A stretch of 64,000 nt of DNA from Manihot esculenta. Lineage: Eukaryota; Streptophyta; Magnoliopsida; Malpighiales; Euphorbiaceae. Position 1 is the first letter of the stretch; the number at the start of each line of letters is the position of its first letter. A model generated the notes under the pieces. The model had not been told where the DNA came from. It made no database searches and was given only the letters and a program-made list of their open reading frames with translations. The translations under genes and the position numbers were made by a program. Shown here piece after piece: positions 51,352-63,237 of the stretch. Location: the NCBI RefSeq assembly GCF_001659605.2, contig NC_035175.2, forward strand, positions 31,467,705-31,531,704, given 5' to 3'.

Positions 51352-53310
51352 ACCCCTCCCGTCTCCCCTGAATACAACCTCTGACCCATCCTGACCTCTG
51401 AACCTGACTACCTTGTCCCTGCAGTCCAAGGTAGCACCATGGGTAGATAACCAGTCCATCCCTAGAATGACGTCAAAATCTGTCAAGTCTAGAACCACAA
51501 GGTCGGCGGAAAGGCATCTTCCCTCAACAAAGACTGGACTGCACTGGCAGACTGACTCTGCCACTGATGGATCACACTTGGGTCCATTGACCCAGAGAGG
51601 ACACTCTAACCCAGAGATCATCAAACCCAACCTCTCGACGGCTCTCGGAGCAATAAAAGAATGAGATGCACCAGGGTCCATCAAGGCATACACATCTAAA
51701 CAACCAATGACTAAGTTACCTGCCACCACGGTGTTAGATGCATCTGCCTCCTGCTGAGTCATGGTGAAGATCCGTGCTGGAGCTGATGGACCTTCACCTC
51801 TGAAACCCGCTGAAGAAGAGGCTGCTCCTCTCCCTCTACCTCTGCCACTGGCTTGAGTCACGGCTGGAGCTGCTGGCTGAGCCACACTACCAGAAGCTGT
51901 CTGCTGAGACTGTGCTCCAAAAGCTGCCCTAGGACACTCCCGAGCCATGTGTCCCTCTTGCCCGCATCTGAAGCAGGCTGTTGTCCCAGCCCGGCAAACT
52001 CCCCTGTGTGGCCTACTACACTTTGCACAAACTGCATTATCCGCACCAGAGCTCGAGCCACTCCCTAGTCCCAGACTGGACTTGACCTTGTTCCAGAACT
52101 TGTTCTTCTTTGGCTTCTTGGTGGTACTGCTCCACCTCTTGCTATCTGAAGCTGCTGCACTCAAAGAAGAAGAGCCTGGGGTCTTAGAACTAGAAGGCTG
52201 TGCCACTGACTGCTTAAATGTCCCCTGAATGATGGCACTGGCCTCCATTTTCCGGGCCATATCCACTATGGCATGGAAGCTCTCCCTATCTGCTGACTGG
52301 ATCAAGGAGGAATATCTGGAGTGGAGTTTCATGATATACCTCCTTGACTTCTTCTGGTCTGAGTTAAGATTTTGCCCTGCAAATGGCAACAGCTCCAAGA
52401 ATCTGTCTGTGAACTCCTCTACACTCATATCATCAGTCTGCCTCAACTGTTCAAACTCTATCATCTTCAATTCCCTTGAGCTGTCAGGGAAAGCCCATCC
52501 TGCAAACTCGTTTGCAAACTCTTCCCAAGACATGCTGTCCACTCTCGGGTTCACATAATTCTTAAACCACTCTCGTGCTTTCTTGCACTTAAGCGTGAAC
52601 CCAGCCATCTGAATGGCTCTACTGTCATCAGCCCCAATCTCATCTGTGATCACCTTGACCCTCTCAAGATACACAAACGGATCATCTCCTTTTTCATACT
52701 GAGGAGCACCCAACTTCATGTAGTCGGTCATCTTGACCTTGCTCCCACTGGCTGAACTAGGTCTAGAAGGTTGAGTAACTGGGGCTGCTGGTTCTGTAGG
52801 TGGTGGAGGTGGGGGTGCAGCATTACCCGAGGTGGGGTTTGCAGGGTGAGGATAAAAGGGTGAGGGTGGATAAGCTGGGTACTGGGGGTGAGGTGGATAG
52901 AAAGGTGGATAAGGCATGTAGGTAGGGTAGGGGCTAAAGCTGGAGTAATCCGATGTGCCTCCCATCGGATACCCTGAACCCTGTGGGAAGGGTGGATAAT
53001 GGGGTGGAAAACCATACCCCGAGGCCTGAGCGCCTCCCTAAGACTCCCCTGTCCCTTCTTCCGACATGCTGACATCCAGATTCCCATCCCTCCTCTGGTC
53101 CTCTTCCATAATCTCCCTCACATCTGAAGAACTTCCTCCTCTATCTATCCCCCTTCTGCTAGCATCAAAAGACCTTCTAGGGTCCTTTGATACTCTTTCT
53201 CTGCTTGATCTACATGACATTACCCTAGGCAATGCAGGAGGACGGGCGCTCGTGCCCTCATCCTCTGGTGGTACTCCAGTCAATCTTGCTGATCGACGAG
53301 TTCCTCTCAT
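51352..53310 (-). pseudogene. gag and protease part of element D, one stop, 3' side cut by E
   Basis: Start ATG 53310-53308 (MRGTRRSARLTGVPPEDEGT). A TAG at 53040-53038 stands where F has a CAA codon, followed by an open stretch of capsid core (MKLGAPQYEKGDDPFVYLER), an upstream CAKCSRPHRGVC cluster, the knuckle CFRCGQEGHMAREC, and protease with DPGASHSFIA and LDLTDFDVILGMDWL. The frame meets element E at 51351 and resumes at 42471. DPGAS in place of DTGAS is also present in F, so it is a lineage variant. Confidence 0.92.
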
Positions 53311-53556
53311 CCTGTTTTCTGAAAAACAGTACATATCACATAAACATTAGCATCAAATGGTTCATGTGGAAACACATGAACCCGCATCACATACATCACA
53401 TATCATTAATGCACATGCATATAATCATGGCATTTCACATCATCATGCAAGACAAGACTCCACATCCTATCCTAGAGGACATGGTCTTCCTATTGTGCTT
53501 GACCTTCTATAACATCTATGAACTCGACACTCTAGGTCCGACCATATGAACCTAGG

Positions 53557-53568
53557 GCTCTGATACCA
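53557..53568 (-). other. Primer-binding site of element D
   Basis: GCTCTGATACCA on the plus strand is TGGTATCAGAGC on the element strand, complementary to initiator tRNA-Met. Confidence 0.9.
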
Positions 53569-53571
53569 TTC

Positions 53572-55735
53572 TGTAACGACCCGAAATCAGACCGCTACCG
53601 GCGCTAGGATCCAGGTCGGCTTAAGGCCGCCGGGACCCGTAGCAAGCCTAACATAACATCCTGAGAACCTGTTTAATCCCATACATGATCAACACCATAC
53701 ATAAAAATTAAAACTTTTCCTTTCATTCATTCTATCATACACCAAACTCAACCTGTGCATACACTGAACATAGTCATAATCATAAATATTGACCCCTCTG
53801 TGGGATCTCATCAATGCCCCCAATGGGCTACATAACATGCGTTGAGTTGGTTCATATATACATCATAAAACATCTGAGATCATGTATTAAAAGGGATAAC
53901 AACATACTATGGTCAAGCACACTTCTAACATCCTTAAACATCATTACATTACATCATTCTACAATTCGTCATGTCCACATTCTATCTATTACATACACAA
54001 GACTTCATTACTCTTGCTGACCTCCTGGTCTACCCTGTACCTGCAAGCCTGGGGGTTAAGGGAGAGGGGTGAGCTACAAGAGCCCAGTGAGCAGAATAAT
54101 AAAACATTTAAAATATATGATAACATGAAATGCATCACATCACAGCTAATCACATCAAGGATGAATTTGTCACCAATAGTCCCCTATATGGTCCAACTGT
54201 GTCAGGGGCGTAGAATGGGCCTCGCTAGTCTTTCTCTTACATAACATAACATAACATGGTCCAACTGTGCCAGGGGCGTAGAATGGGCCTCACTGGTCTT
54301 CCGTATCGTATCATCATCATCATAACATATGAGGACTAAAGGATCATCCAACATTCATCCACATCATCAACATATTATGCAATGTAACATATTCGTGAGT
54401 TCTAATGCAAACACCCTATTAAATCTCATGGCATTCATGATGCGTGAATCATGCTAAAACTGATTTATTTATTTTAAAGCATAGAAAGTTATTCCACTCA
54501 CCTCTGGCTGAAGCTCTACTGACTCAGAAGCAGCTGAACTCACTGCTGGGGTCCTGGGGTCCTCGGTTCCTCGGGTCCGAACCTACACAGGTGGACTCAA
54601 ATGAGGGACCAAACATACATGAACATAACTCTAAACTACTCCCCAAAAACCCCCTAGAACATCATGAAACAATCATGCAAAACATGCAAAAGAGGGCTGG
54701 ACAGGGCACTTTCAGCAGCAGGTTCGGCGGCCGAAAGTCCCTCCAGAGCCGAAAGTCAGGCAGGTTCGGCGGCACTTTCGGCGGCCGAAACTCCCAGACA
54801 GAGGCGAAACTCATGCATGTTCGACGGCACTTTCGGCGGCTGAAACTCCCAAACAGAGACGAAAGTCTCCTTTCGGGGGCAAGCTTCGGCAGCCGAAGGC
54901 TGCTTCCACAAGCATGTTCGGCGGCCGAAAGTTCCTTCGGCGGCCGAAAGTTCCTTCGGCGGCCGAAAGTTCCTTCGGCGGCCGAAAGTTCCTTCGGCGG
55001 CCGAAAGTTCCTTCGGCTGCCGAACCTGGTTTCTCCCATAGTGGCAGAAACTCAGCTCCTCTATGCACATTTGCCTCCAAAACTTTCCAATCATGCATAA
55101 ACCTATTCTACAACATACATACACAAGCATACAAGCTCCTAGGGGCTTCAAACCATCTAAAACCCCATCTACAACACACCAAACATTCACATTGTTCAAA
55201 AACGTAACATAAACTCATAACCCTAACCATAAGCTAAACATGCATTTTACCCCATAGATCTTCATAAAACTTACTTAGAACATGCAATGAGCTTAAGATC
55301 GGCTCTTACCTCTTGAAGATCGAGAGATGGGAGGTTTTTAACTTCCTTGGGTCTCCAAGCTCAAAACTTGCTCAAAGCTTGAAAATCTTCAAAACAAGAT
55401 GAAAACTTGTGAAAATCGTGAAAGATTTGAAGGAAGGAACTCAAAATGGCGAGGGATGGCGGAGAGCTCACCTTGGCCGAAAATGGGGAGAAAAAGCTCG
55501 CCCATTTTTGGCTAAGGGGTCCCTTTATAGGTGGATGGCCAGGCCATATTCGGGAGCCGAACGTGCCTCCGCATGCATGCCATGTTCGGCGGCCGAACAT
55601 AAGGTTCGGAGGCCGAATCTGGACTTCCCTCACTTATGCTTTTGGGGGCCTAAGGCACACCCGAAGCGCATGCATGTTCGGCGGTCGAACTTGAGTTTCG
55701 GCGGCCGAACCTAAGTTTTCCTCCAAGGCTATTTT
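53572..55735 (-). repeat. 5' LTR of element D, truncated by element F
   Basis: Nearly identical to 36905-39346 over the retained part but ends abruptly after GGCTATTTT at 55735, where element F begins. By comparison with the 3' LTR about 0.16 kb is missing and should reappear after F. Reverse TATA box at 55523-55529. Confidence 0.92.
54918..55012. repeat. TTCGGCGGCCGAAAGTTCC x5 tandem expansion
   Basis: Five perfect 19-bp copies in the element D 5' LTR, against a single copy at the same place (about 38431-38449) in its 3' LTR. Confidence 0.92.
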
Positions 55736-57880
55736 TGTAATACCGGCTAGACTCCGGTATCGGAATTCCTACCGTCCGGTGGAATCTCGGATGTCGGAGA
55801 CCTCTAGAAGGGTAGAACCATGTTTTATAAAAATGTTTTCATGCATTTTAAATGATTTTAAGTGTGAACTAAATGAGTTTTTGCATGAAAATAGCATTGG
55901 AGGAAAACCCAGGTTCGGCCGCCGAAAGCCAAGTTCGGCCGCCGAACATGCATGCGTTTTGGAGGCACGTTAGGCCCCCGAAAGCATGAGTTAGGGAAGT
56001 CCAGGTTCGGCCACCGAAAGTCAAGTTCGGCCGCCGAACATTGCATGGATGCGGAGGCACTTTCGGCCCCCGAACGTGGCCTGGCCAGCCACCTATAAAT
56101 GGGGCACTTAGCCGAAATGGGCGAGCTTTCTCCCATTTTCGGCCACAGCAAGCTTCCGACCTTCCCTTTGCAACTCTTGTGTTCTTCCTCCAAATCTCTT
56201 CCATTTTTCTTGAGTTTTAAACTCACATTGCAAGTTTTGAACATTTAAACCAAGTTTTGGAGCTTTGGGAACTCAGGAGCTCATTTTCGTGGATCTCCAA
56301 GTTTAGGTCGTCTCCCTCTCGATCTTCAAGAGGTAAGAGCCGATCTTAAGCTCCATATGTGTTTTAAGTAAGTTTTATGCAAGATCTATGGGTAGAAATG
56401 CATGTTAGGTTATATGTTGAACCTATGGGTTTTTGATGACTTTTTTTTGAACAATGTAGCTTGATTGTGTGTGATTGAAGTGTTGTAGATGGGGTATATG
56501 CATGTTTGAGGCCCCTAGGAACTTGTATGCATGCTTTGGTTGAAAAATATGCATGTTTGGAAGGTTTGGAGGCGAAATGTGCAAAGGGAGCCAAGTTTCT
56601 GCCCTTTGGCAGAAACCAGGTTCGGCAGCCGAAGGTACTTTCGGCCGCCGAACATGGCTGGGGAGGCAGGCCTTTCGGCTGCCGAAGTTGCCCCCGAAGA
56701 GAGACTTTTGTCTCTGTCTGGCACTTTCGGCCGCCGAAGGTGCCGCCGAACCTACCTGAGTTTCGTCTCTGTCTGGGACTTTCGGCCGCCGAAGGTGCCG
56801 CCGAAAGTGCCCTGTTCAGCCATTTCATGCATATTTTCATGTGATGTTTTCATGATATTTTAGGGGGGGTTTTGGGGGATATATTAGAGTTATGTTTATG
56901 TATGTTTGGTCCCTCATTGGAGTCCACCTGTGTAGGTTCGGACCCGAGGAACCAAGGACCCTAGCAGTGAGCCAGCTGCTACAGAGTTTGTCAGAGTCAG
57001 CCAGAGGTGAGTGGAACTAAACTTAACCTTTTAAATTAAGAAATGAAATGCTTTTATCATGCTTCATGCATCATGATCATATTATAGGTTGTTTGCATTA
57101 GAATTCACGAATATGCCGCATTACATTGTTGTGATAGATGTTAGTGGATGGACATTAGGATGATTCATTAGCCTTCTGAATACGAAGTCCTGTGGTGCCC
57201 ATAATAGGGCCGGGCAATACGAAGTCCTGTGGTGCCCATAATAGGGCCGGGCATGGAGTTGAGGGATTTTTGAATCAGTCCATCCGTGATGTGATTTGTT
57301 TGCGCAGTGACGCATTTCATGATAGCATGTTTTAAATATTCTTTTTATAGTTCTACTCACTGGGCATCTAGCTCACCCCTCTCCCCTAACCCCCAGGTTT
57401 GCAGGTACGGGATAGATAGAGAAGGCAAGAAGAGAAAAAAAAGTCATATGCATGTAATAGTTAGATTGTGGACATGACAATTGTATTATGATGAAATGTA
57501 AAAATATTCAGTATGTTATGTAATGAGGTTATTGAGGATAGAGTTGTGCTTGACCATAGTATATTGTTAATCCCTTTTGTATGTACATGATCTTATGTTA
57601 TGATGTTTATGTAAACTAACTCAACACAGGTTGTTTTGCCTTTAAGGCTTGATGAGATCCCACAGAGGGACTATGTTATGTATATGTTCAGAGTATGCAC
57701 AGGTTGAGTTAGTTGGTGACAGTATGTATGAAGAAAAGTTTTAATTTTTATGCATGTTGTTGATCATGTATGGGATTATACGGGTTCACAGGTTTTATGT
57801 CAGGCTTGCTACGGGTCCCGGCGGCCTTAAGTCGACCCGGATCCTAGCGCCGGTAGCGGTCCGACTTTCGGGTCGTTACA
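55736..57880 (+). repeat. 5' LTR of element F
   Basis: 2145 bp, TGTAATACCG ... GGTCGTTACA. TATAAAT at 56094-56100. Palindromes TTCGGCCGCCGAA at 55910-56080 and 56620-56810. A 37-bp tandem duplication at about 57180-57252 (TACGAAGTCCTGTGGTGCCC and onward). Confidence 0.95.
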
Positions 57881-57883
57881 GAG

Positions 57884-57895
57884 TGGTATCAGAGC
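57884..57895 (+). other. Primer-binding site of element F
   Basis: TGGTATCAGAGC, initiator tRNA-Met type, three bases after the LTR. Confidence 0.92.
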
Positions 57896-58143
57896 CCTAG
57901 GTTCATATGGTCGGACCTAGAGTGTCGGGCTCATAGAGGTTATAGAAGGTCAAGCACAATAGGAAAAGATCATGTCCACTAGGATAGGATGTGGAGTCCT
58001 GTCTTGCGTGATGATGTGAAATGCCATGATTATATGCATGTGCATTAATGATATGTGATGTATGTGATGCGGGTTCATGTGTGCCCACATGAACCATATG
58101 ATGCTAATGTTGCTTGTGTTGTGCACTGTTTTCAGAAAACAGG

Positions 58144-61100
58144 ATGAGGGGAACTCGTCGATCAGCAAGATTGACTGGAGTACCACCTGAGGATGAGGGC
58201 ATGAGCGCCCGTCCTCCAGCATTGCCTAGGGCAATGTCTAGTAGGTCTAACAGAGAAAGAGCAGCAAGAGACCCTAGAAGGTCGTTGGATCTGGGTAGAA
58301 GCAGATCAGTCAGAGGAACAGTTCAGGGAGGAGCGTCAGAGGATATGGGGGATGATATGGACGTAGAACAGAGGAGGGATGGCAGTTTGGGAGTCAATAT
58401 GTCAGAAGAAGGAATGGGAGAGTCCCAAGGAGGCACTCAGGCCTCGGGATTTGTACAGCCACCTCACTACCCACATTTCTCACAACATCCCGGGTATTCG
58501 ATGGGAGGTACATCGGATTACCCTAGTTTCACCCCTTATCCCACACAGATGCCATACCCACCATACTACCCACCGTACTCTCAGTACCCAATGTATCCAC
58601 CTCCACCCTACTGTCCAAATCCAGAAAACCCTACCTCAGAAAATATTGCACCACCTCCACCACCTGCAGAACCAGCAGCCCCAGTTGCTCAACCTCCTAG
58701 ATCTAGCTCAGCCAGTGGGAGCAAGGTCAAGATGACAGACTATATGAAGCTGGGTGCTCCCCAGTTCGAAACCGGTGATGATCCGTTCGTGTACTTGGAG
58801 CGGGTCAAGGCAATTACAGATGAGATTGGGGCTGATGACAGTAGAGCCATTCAAATGGCCGGGTTCACGCTCAAGTGCAAGAAGGCACGGGAGTGGTTCA
58901 AAAATTATGTGAACCCGAGAGTGGACAGCATGACTTGGGAGGAGTTTGCTAATGAATTTGCAGGGTGGGCTTTCCCTGATAGTTCAAGGGAATTGAAGAT
59001 GATAGAATTCGAGCAGTTGAGGCAAACTGATGACATGAGTGTAGACGAATATACTGACAGGTTTATGGAGTTGCTGCCATTTGCTGGGCAGGACCTTAGC
59101 ACAGACCAGAAGAAGTCGAGGAGGTATATCATGAAGCTCCATTCCAGGTATTCCTCCTTGGTACAGTCAGCAGATAGAGAGAGTTTTCATGCCATAGTAG
59201 ACATGGCTAGGAGAATGGAGGCTAGTGCCATCGTTCAGGGGACAATTAAGCAGACAGTGGCACAAGCTTCTGGTTCTAAAACTCCGGGTGGGGGAAGGTT
59301 AGATCCCTCTACCCTGAGTGCAGCAGCTTCAGGCAGCAAGAGATGGGTTAAGCCCAAGGGTAAGAAGAATAAGTTCTGGAATAAAGTCAAGTCCAGTCTG
59401 GGATTTGGGAGTGGCTCAAGCTCTGGTGCGGATAATGTAGTTTGTGCGAGGTGTGGTAGACCACACAAGGGAGTATGTCGGTTTGGGACTACAGCCTGTT
59501 TTAGATGTGGTCAGGAGGGGCATATAGCTCGAGATTGTCCAAGAGCGGCCCCGATGGCTCAGTCCCAGCAGACAGCTTCAGGCAGTGTAGCACAGCCAGC
59601 AGCTCCAGCCATGACTCAGGCCAGTGGCAGAGGCAGAGGGAGAGGAGCAGCCTCTTCTTCAGCGGGTTTCAGAGGTGAAGGTCCATCAGCTCCAGCACGG
59701 ATCTTCACAATGACACAGCAGGAGGCAGATGCATCTAACACCGTGGTGGCAGGTAACTTAATTATTGGTTGTTCAGATGTGTATGCCTTGATGGACCCTG
59801 GTGCATCTCATTCTTTTATAGCTCCGAGAGCCGTGGAGAGGTTGGGATTGATGATCTCTGGGTTAGAGTGTCCTCTCTGGGTCAGTGGACCCAAGTGTGA
59901 TCCATCTGTGGCAGAGTCAGTCTGCCAGTGTAGTCCTGTATTTGTTGAGGGAAGATGCTTGTCCGCCGACCTGGTGGTTCTAGATTTGACAGATTTTGAT
60001 GTCATTCTAGGGATGGACTGGTTATCTACCCATGGTGCTACCTTGGACTGCAGGGACAAGGTAGTCAGGTTCAGAGGTCAGGATGGGTCTGAGGTTGTCT
60101 TCAGAGGAGACAGGAGGGGTACACCTAGAGGTCTGATATCAGCTCTTCAGGCTCGTAGGTTGCTCAGGAGGGGATGTCAGGGGTATTTGGCTCATGTGAG
60201 AGAGCTTAGCAGTCAGGTCAGAGAGCCCGCCTCGGTGCCAGTGGTTAGAGAGTTCTTAGATGTGTTCCCAGACGAGCTGCCAGGTTTACCACCTGCTAGG
60301 GAGATATAGTTCGAGATAGAACTAATGCCTGGAACCCGACCGATCTCTATCCCTCCCTACAGGATGGCACCAGCAGAATTGAAGGAGTTGAAGGAGCAGT
60401 TGCAGGAGCTGGTAGACAAGGGCTTCATCCGACTGAGTACCTCACCCTGGGGTGCTCCAGTTTTGTTTGTGAGAAAGAAGGATGGATCCCTTAGACTTTG
60501 TATCGACTACAGACAGTTGAACAAAGTCACTACTAAGAACAAGTACCCATTGCCAAGGATCGACGATCTATTCGACCAGCTAGCAGAAGCGGGTTGTTTC
60601 TCCAAAATAGATCTGAGGTCCGGGTATCATCAGTTGAGGATCAGGGAAGAGGATGTGCCAAAGACGGCTTTCAGGACCAGATATGGGCATTTTGAGTTCC
60701 TTGTAATGCCGTTCGGGTTAACTAACGCCCCTGCAGCATTCATGGACCTCATGAACAGAGTGTTTAGCCAGTACCTGGATCACTTTGTTATTGTCTTCAT
60801 AGATGATATCTTAGTGTATTCCAGGAATGCAGAGGAGCATGCCCATCATCTACGGTTGGTCTTGCAGACCTTGAGGGAGCATGGCTTGTATGCCAAATTC
60901 TCAAAGTGTGAGTTCTGGCTGAGGAGCATTTCATTCTTGGGGCATGTAGTGTCAGAGAATGGAATAGAGGTAGACCCCAAGAAGACAGAGACTGTGGCTA
61001 ACTGGCCTCGACCCACTTCAGTGACAGAGATCAGGAGTTTCTTGGGTTTGGCAGGTTACTACAGGAGGTTCGTTCAGGACTTCTCAAAGATAGCAGCTCC

Positions 61101-63138
61101 TCTGACCAGACTAACCAGGAAGAATCAGAAGTTTCTGTGGACCGACCAGTGCGAAGAGAGTTTTGAAGAGCTTAAGAAGAGGTTGACTTCAGCACCAGTT
61201 TTAGCTCTGCCATCTAGTGGTGAGGACTTTACGGTCTTTTGTGATGCATCCCGTGTGGGACTGGGCTGTGTGCTTATGCAGAATGAGAGGGTGATTGCTT
61301 ATGCTTCTAGGCAGCTAAAGAAGCATGAGTTGAATTACCCCACACATGACCTTGAGATGGCCGCAGTAATCTTTGCACTCAAGATGTGGAGGCACTACCT
61401 CTATGGGGTTAAATGTGAGATCTTTACAGATCATAAGAGCCTACAGTACATCCTGAGTCAAAGAGATTTGAACTTGAGACAGAGGAGATGGGTGGAGCTG
61501 CTAAGTGACTATGATTGCAAGATTCAGTATCATCCGGGTAAGGCGAATGTCGTGGCAGACGCTTTAAGCCGGAAGTCACTAGGCAGTCTATCCCACATCA
61601 CGGCAGAGAGGAGACCAGTGGTGAAGGAGTTTTACAAGCTCATTGAGGAAGGTCTACAGTTGGAGTTGTCTGGTACAGGTGCCTTGGTTGCTCAGATGAA
61701 AGTGACACCCGTGTTTCTGGAGCAGGTGGCTCAAAAACAGCATAAGGACCCAGAGTTAGTGAAGATTGCCAGGACTGTTCAGTCAGGCAAAGACAGCGAG
61801 TTCAGATTCGACAACAAGGGGATCCTCCGCTATGGGAGTCGTTTATGTGTACCAGATGACATAGGGCTAAAAGGAGACATTATGAGGGAGGCTCATAATG
61901 CAAGATACAGCATTCACCCCGGAGCCACCAAGATGTATCAAGATCTGAAGAAAGTTTATTGGTGGCCAGCTATGAAGAGAGAAGTGGCACAGTTTGTGTC
62001 AGCCTGCGAAGTTTGTCAGAGGGTGAAGCTGGAACATCAGAAGCCGGCTGGAATGCTTAACCCGCTACCTATTCCAGAGTGGAAATGGGAGAATATAGCT
62101 ATGGACTTCGTAGTGGGGTTACCGGCGACGTCCAACAGATTGGACTCCATATGGGTGATTGTGGACAGACTCACCAAATCTGCTCACTTCATCCCAGTCA
62201 GGAGTGGCTATTCTGTGGACAAGTTGGCGCAGGTGTACATTGATGAGATAGTCAGACTGCATGGAGTTCCTGTTTCTATAGTGTCAGATAGAGGGCCCCA
62301 GTTCACCTCCAGGTTTTGGCGGAGTCTGCAGGATGCCATGGGTACTAGGTTGGATTTCAGCACTGCCTTCCATCCACAGACAGACGGACAGTCAGAGAGG
62401 ACCATCCAGACCATAGAAGATATGCTGAGAATGTGTGTGTTGGACTTTGGCGGTTCTTGGAGGCAGCATCTACCTTTGGTGGAGTTCGCCTACAATAACA
62501 GCCATCATGCTAGCATCGGGATGGCTCCATATGAAGCTTTATATGGGAGGAAGTGTAGGTCACCTGTTTGCTGGGAGGAAGTTGGAGAAAAGGCCTTGGC
62601 AGGGCCTGAACTAGTAGAGATCACCAGCAGGGTGGTACCCTTAATCAGAGAAAGAATCAAGACAGCTGCAAGCAGACAGAAGAGTTATGCAGACATCCGC
62701 AGAAGACTAGTAGAGTTTCAGGAGGGGGATCTGGTATTGCTTAAGGTGTCTCCAATGAAAGGAGTGGTTCGGTTCGGGAAGAAGGGTAAGCTGGCTCCGC
62801 GGTACATCGGACCCTTTGAAGTCTTGCAAAAGGTTGGGAATGTATCGTACAAGCTGGATTTACCTGCTTCTATGGCAAGAATCCATCCGGTTTTCCAAGT
62901 TTCTATGTTGAGAAAATTCGTGTCAGATCCGGGCAAGGTTCTTAGTGAACCTGATGTGGAGATCCAAGAGGATCTCACCTATGATGAGCAGCTAGTACGG
63001 ATCCTAGACACCCAGATCAGAAAGCTAAGGAACAAGGAAATCCCGATGGTTAAAGTCCTTTGGAACCACCACAATATTGAGGAGTGTACTTAGGAGACAC
63101 GGGAGTCTATGCTCCGGCAATATCCTCATCTCTTTTAA
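58144..63138 (+). pseudogene. Gag-Pol polyprotein of element F, near-intact, two in-frame stops
   Basis: Single frame of 1665 codons. ATG at 58144, preceded by TTTTCAG. Order: Gag capsid (about 200-400), CCHC knuckle CFRCGQEGHIARDC (about 448), protease DPGASHSFIA (about 550), RT with [11 protein letters not shown] (about 885), RNase [16 protein letters not shown], integrase with HHCC zinc part and DDE core ([30 protein letters not shown]), the [10 protein letters not shown] region, and a chromodomain expected to steer integration to heterochromatin. Stops are TAG at 60307-60309 (GAG in element D) and TAG at 63091-63093 (TGG in D, inside the chromodomain). Apart from these the frame is open, so this copy died recently. 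Confidence 0.95.
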
Positions 63139-63200
63139 GGTTAGTCTCTATGTGTTTATGTGTGTATGTTATGTTGTTTTGCTATGCTTACGCTAGTGAG

Positions 63201-63237
63201 GAACATTCGGGGACGAATGTTCTTAAGGGGGGGAGAA
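63201..63237 (+). other. Polypurine tract and adjoining hairpin of element F
   Basis: Inverted repeat with 9-base arms GAACATTCG and CGAATGTTC and a 4-base loop (63201-63222), then TTAAGGGGGGGAGAA touching the 3' LTR. Same arrangement as in element D. Confidence 0.88.

Noticed and set aside
58114..58143. Upstream ATG (58114) as gag start in element F
   Set aside because: The upstream codons differ between C, D and F, while MRGTRRSARLTG at 58144 is shared by all three and follows a TTTTCAG site.
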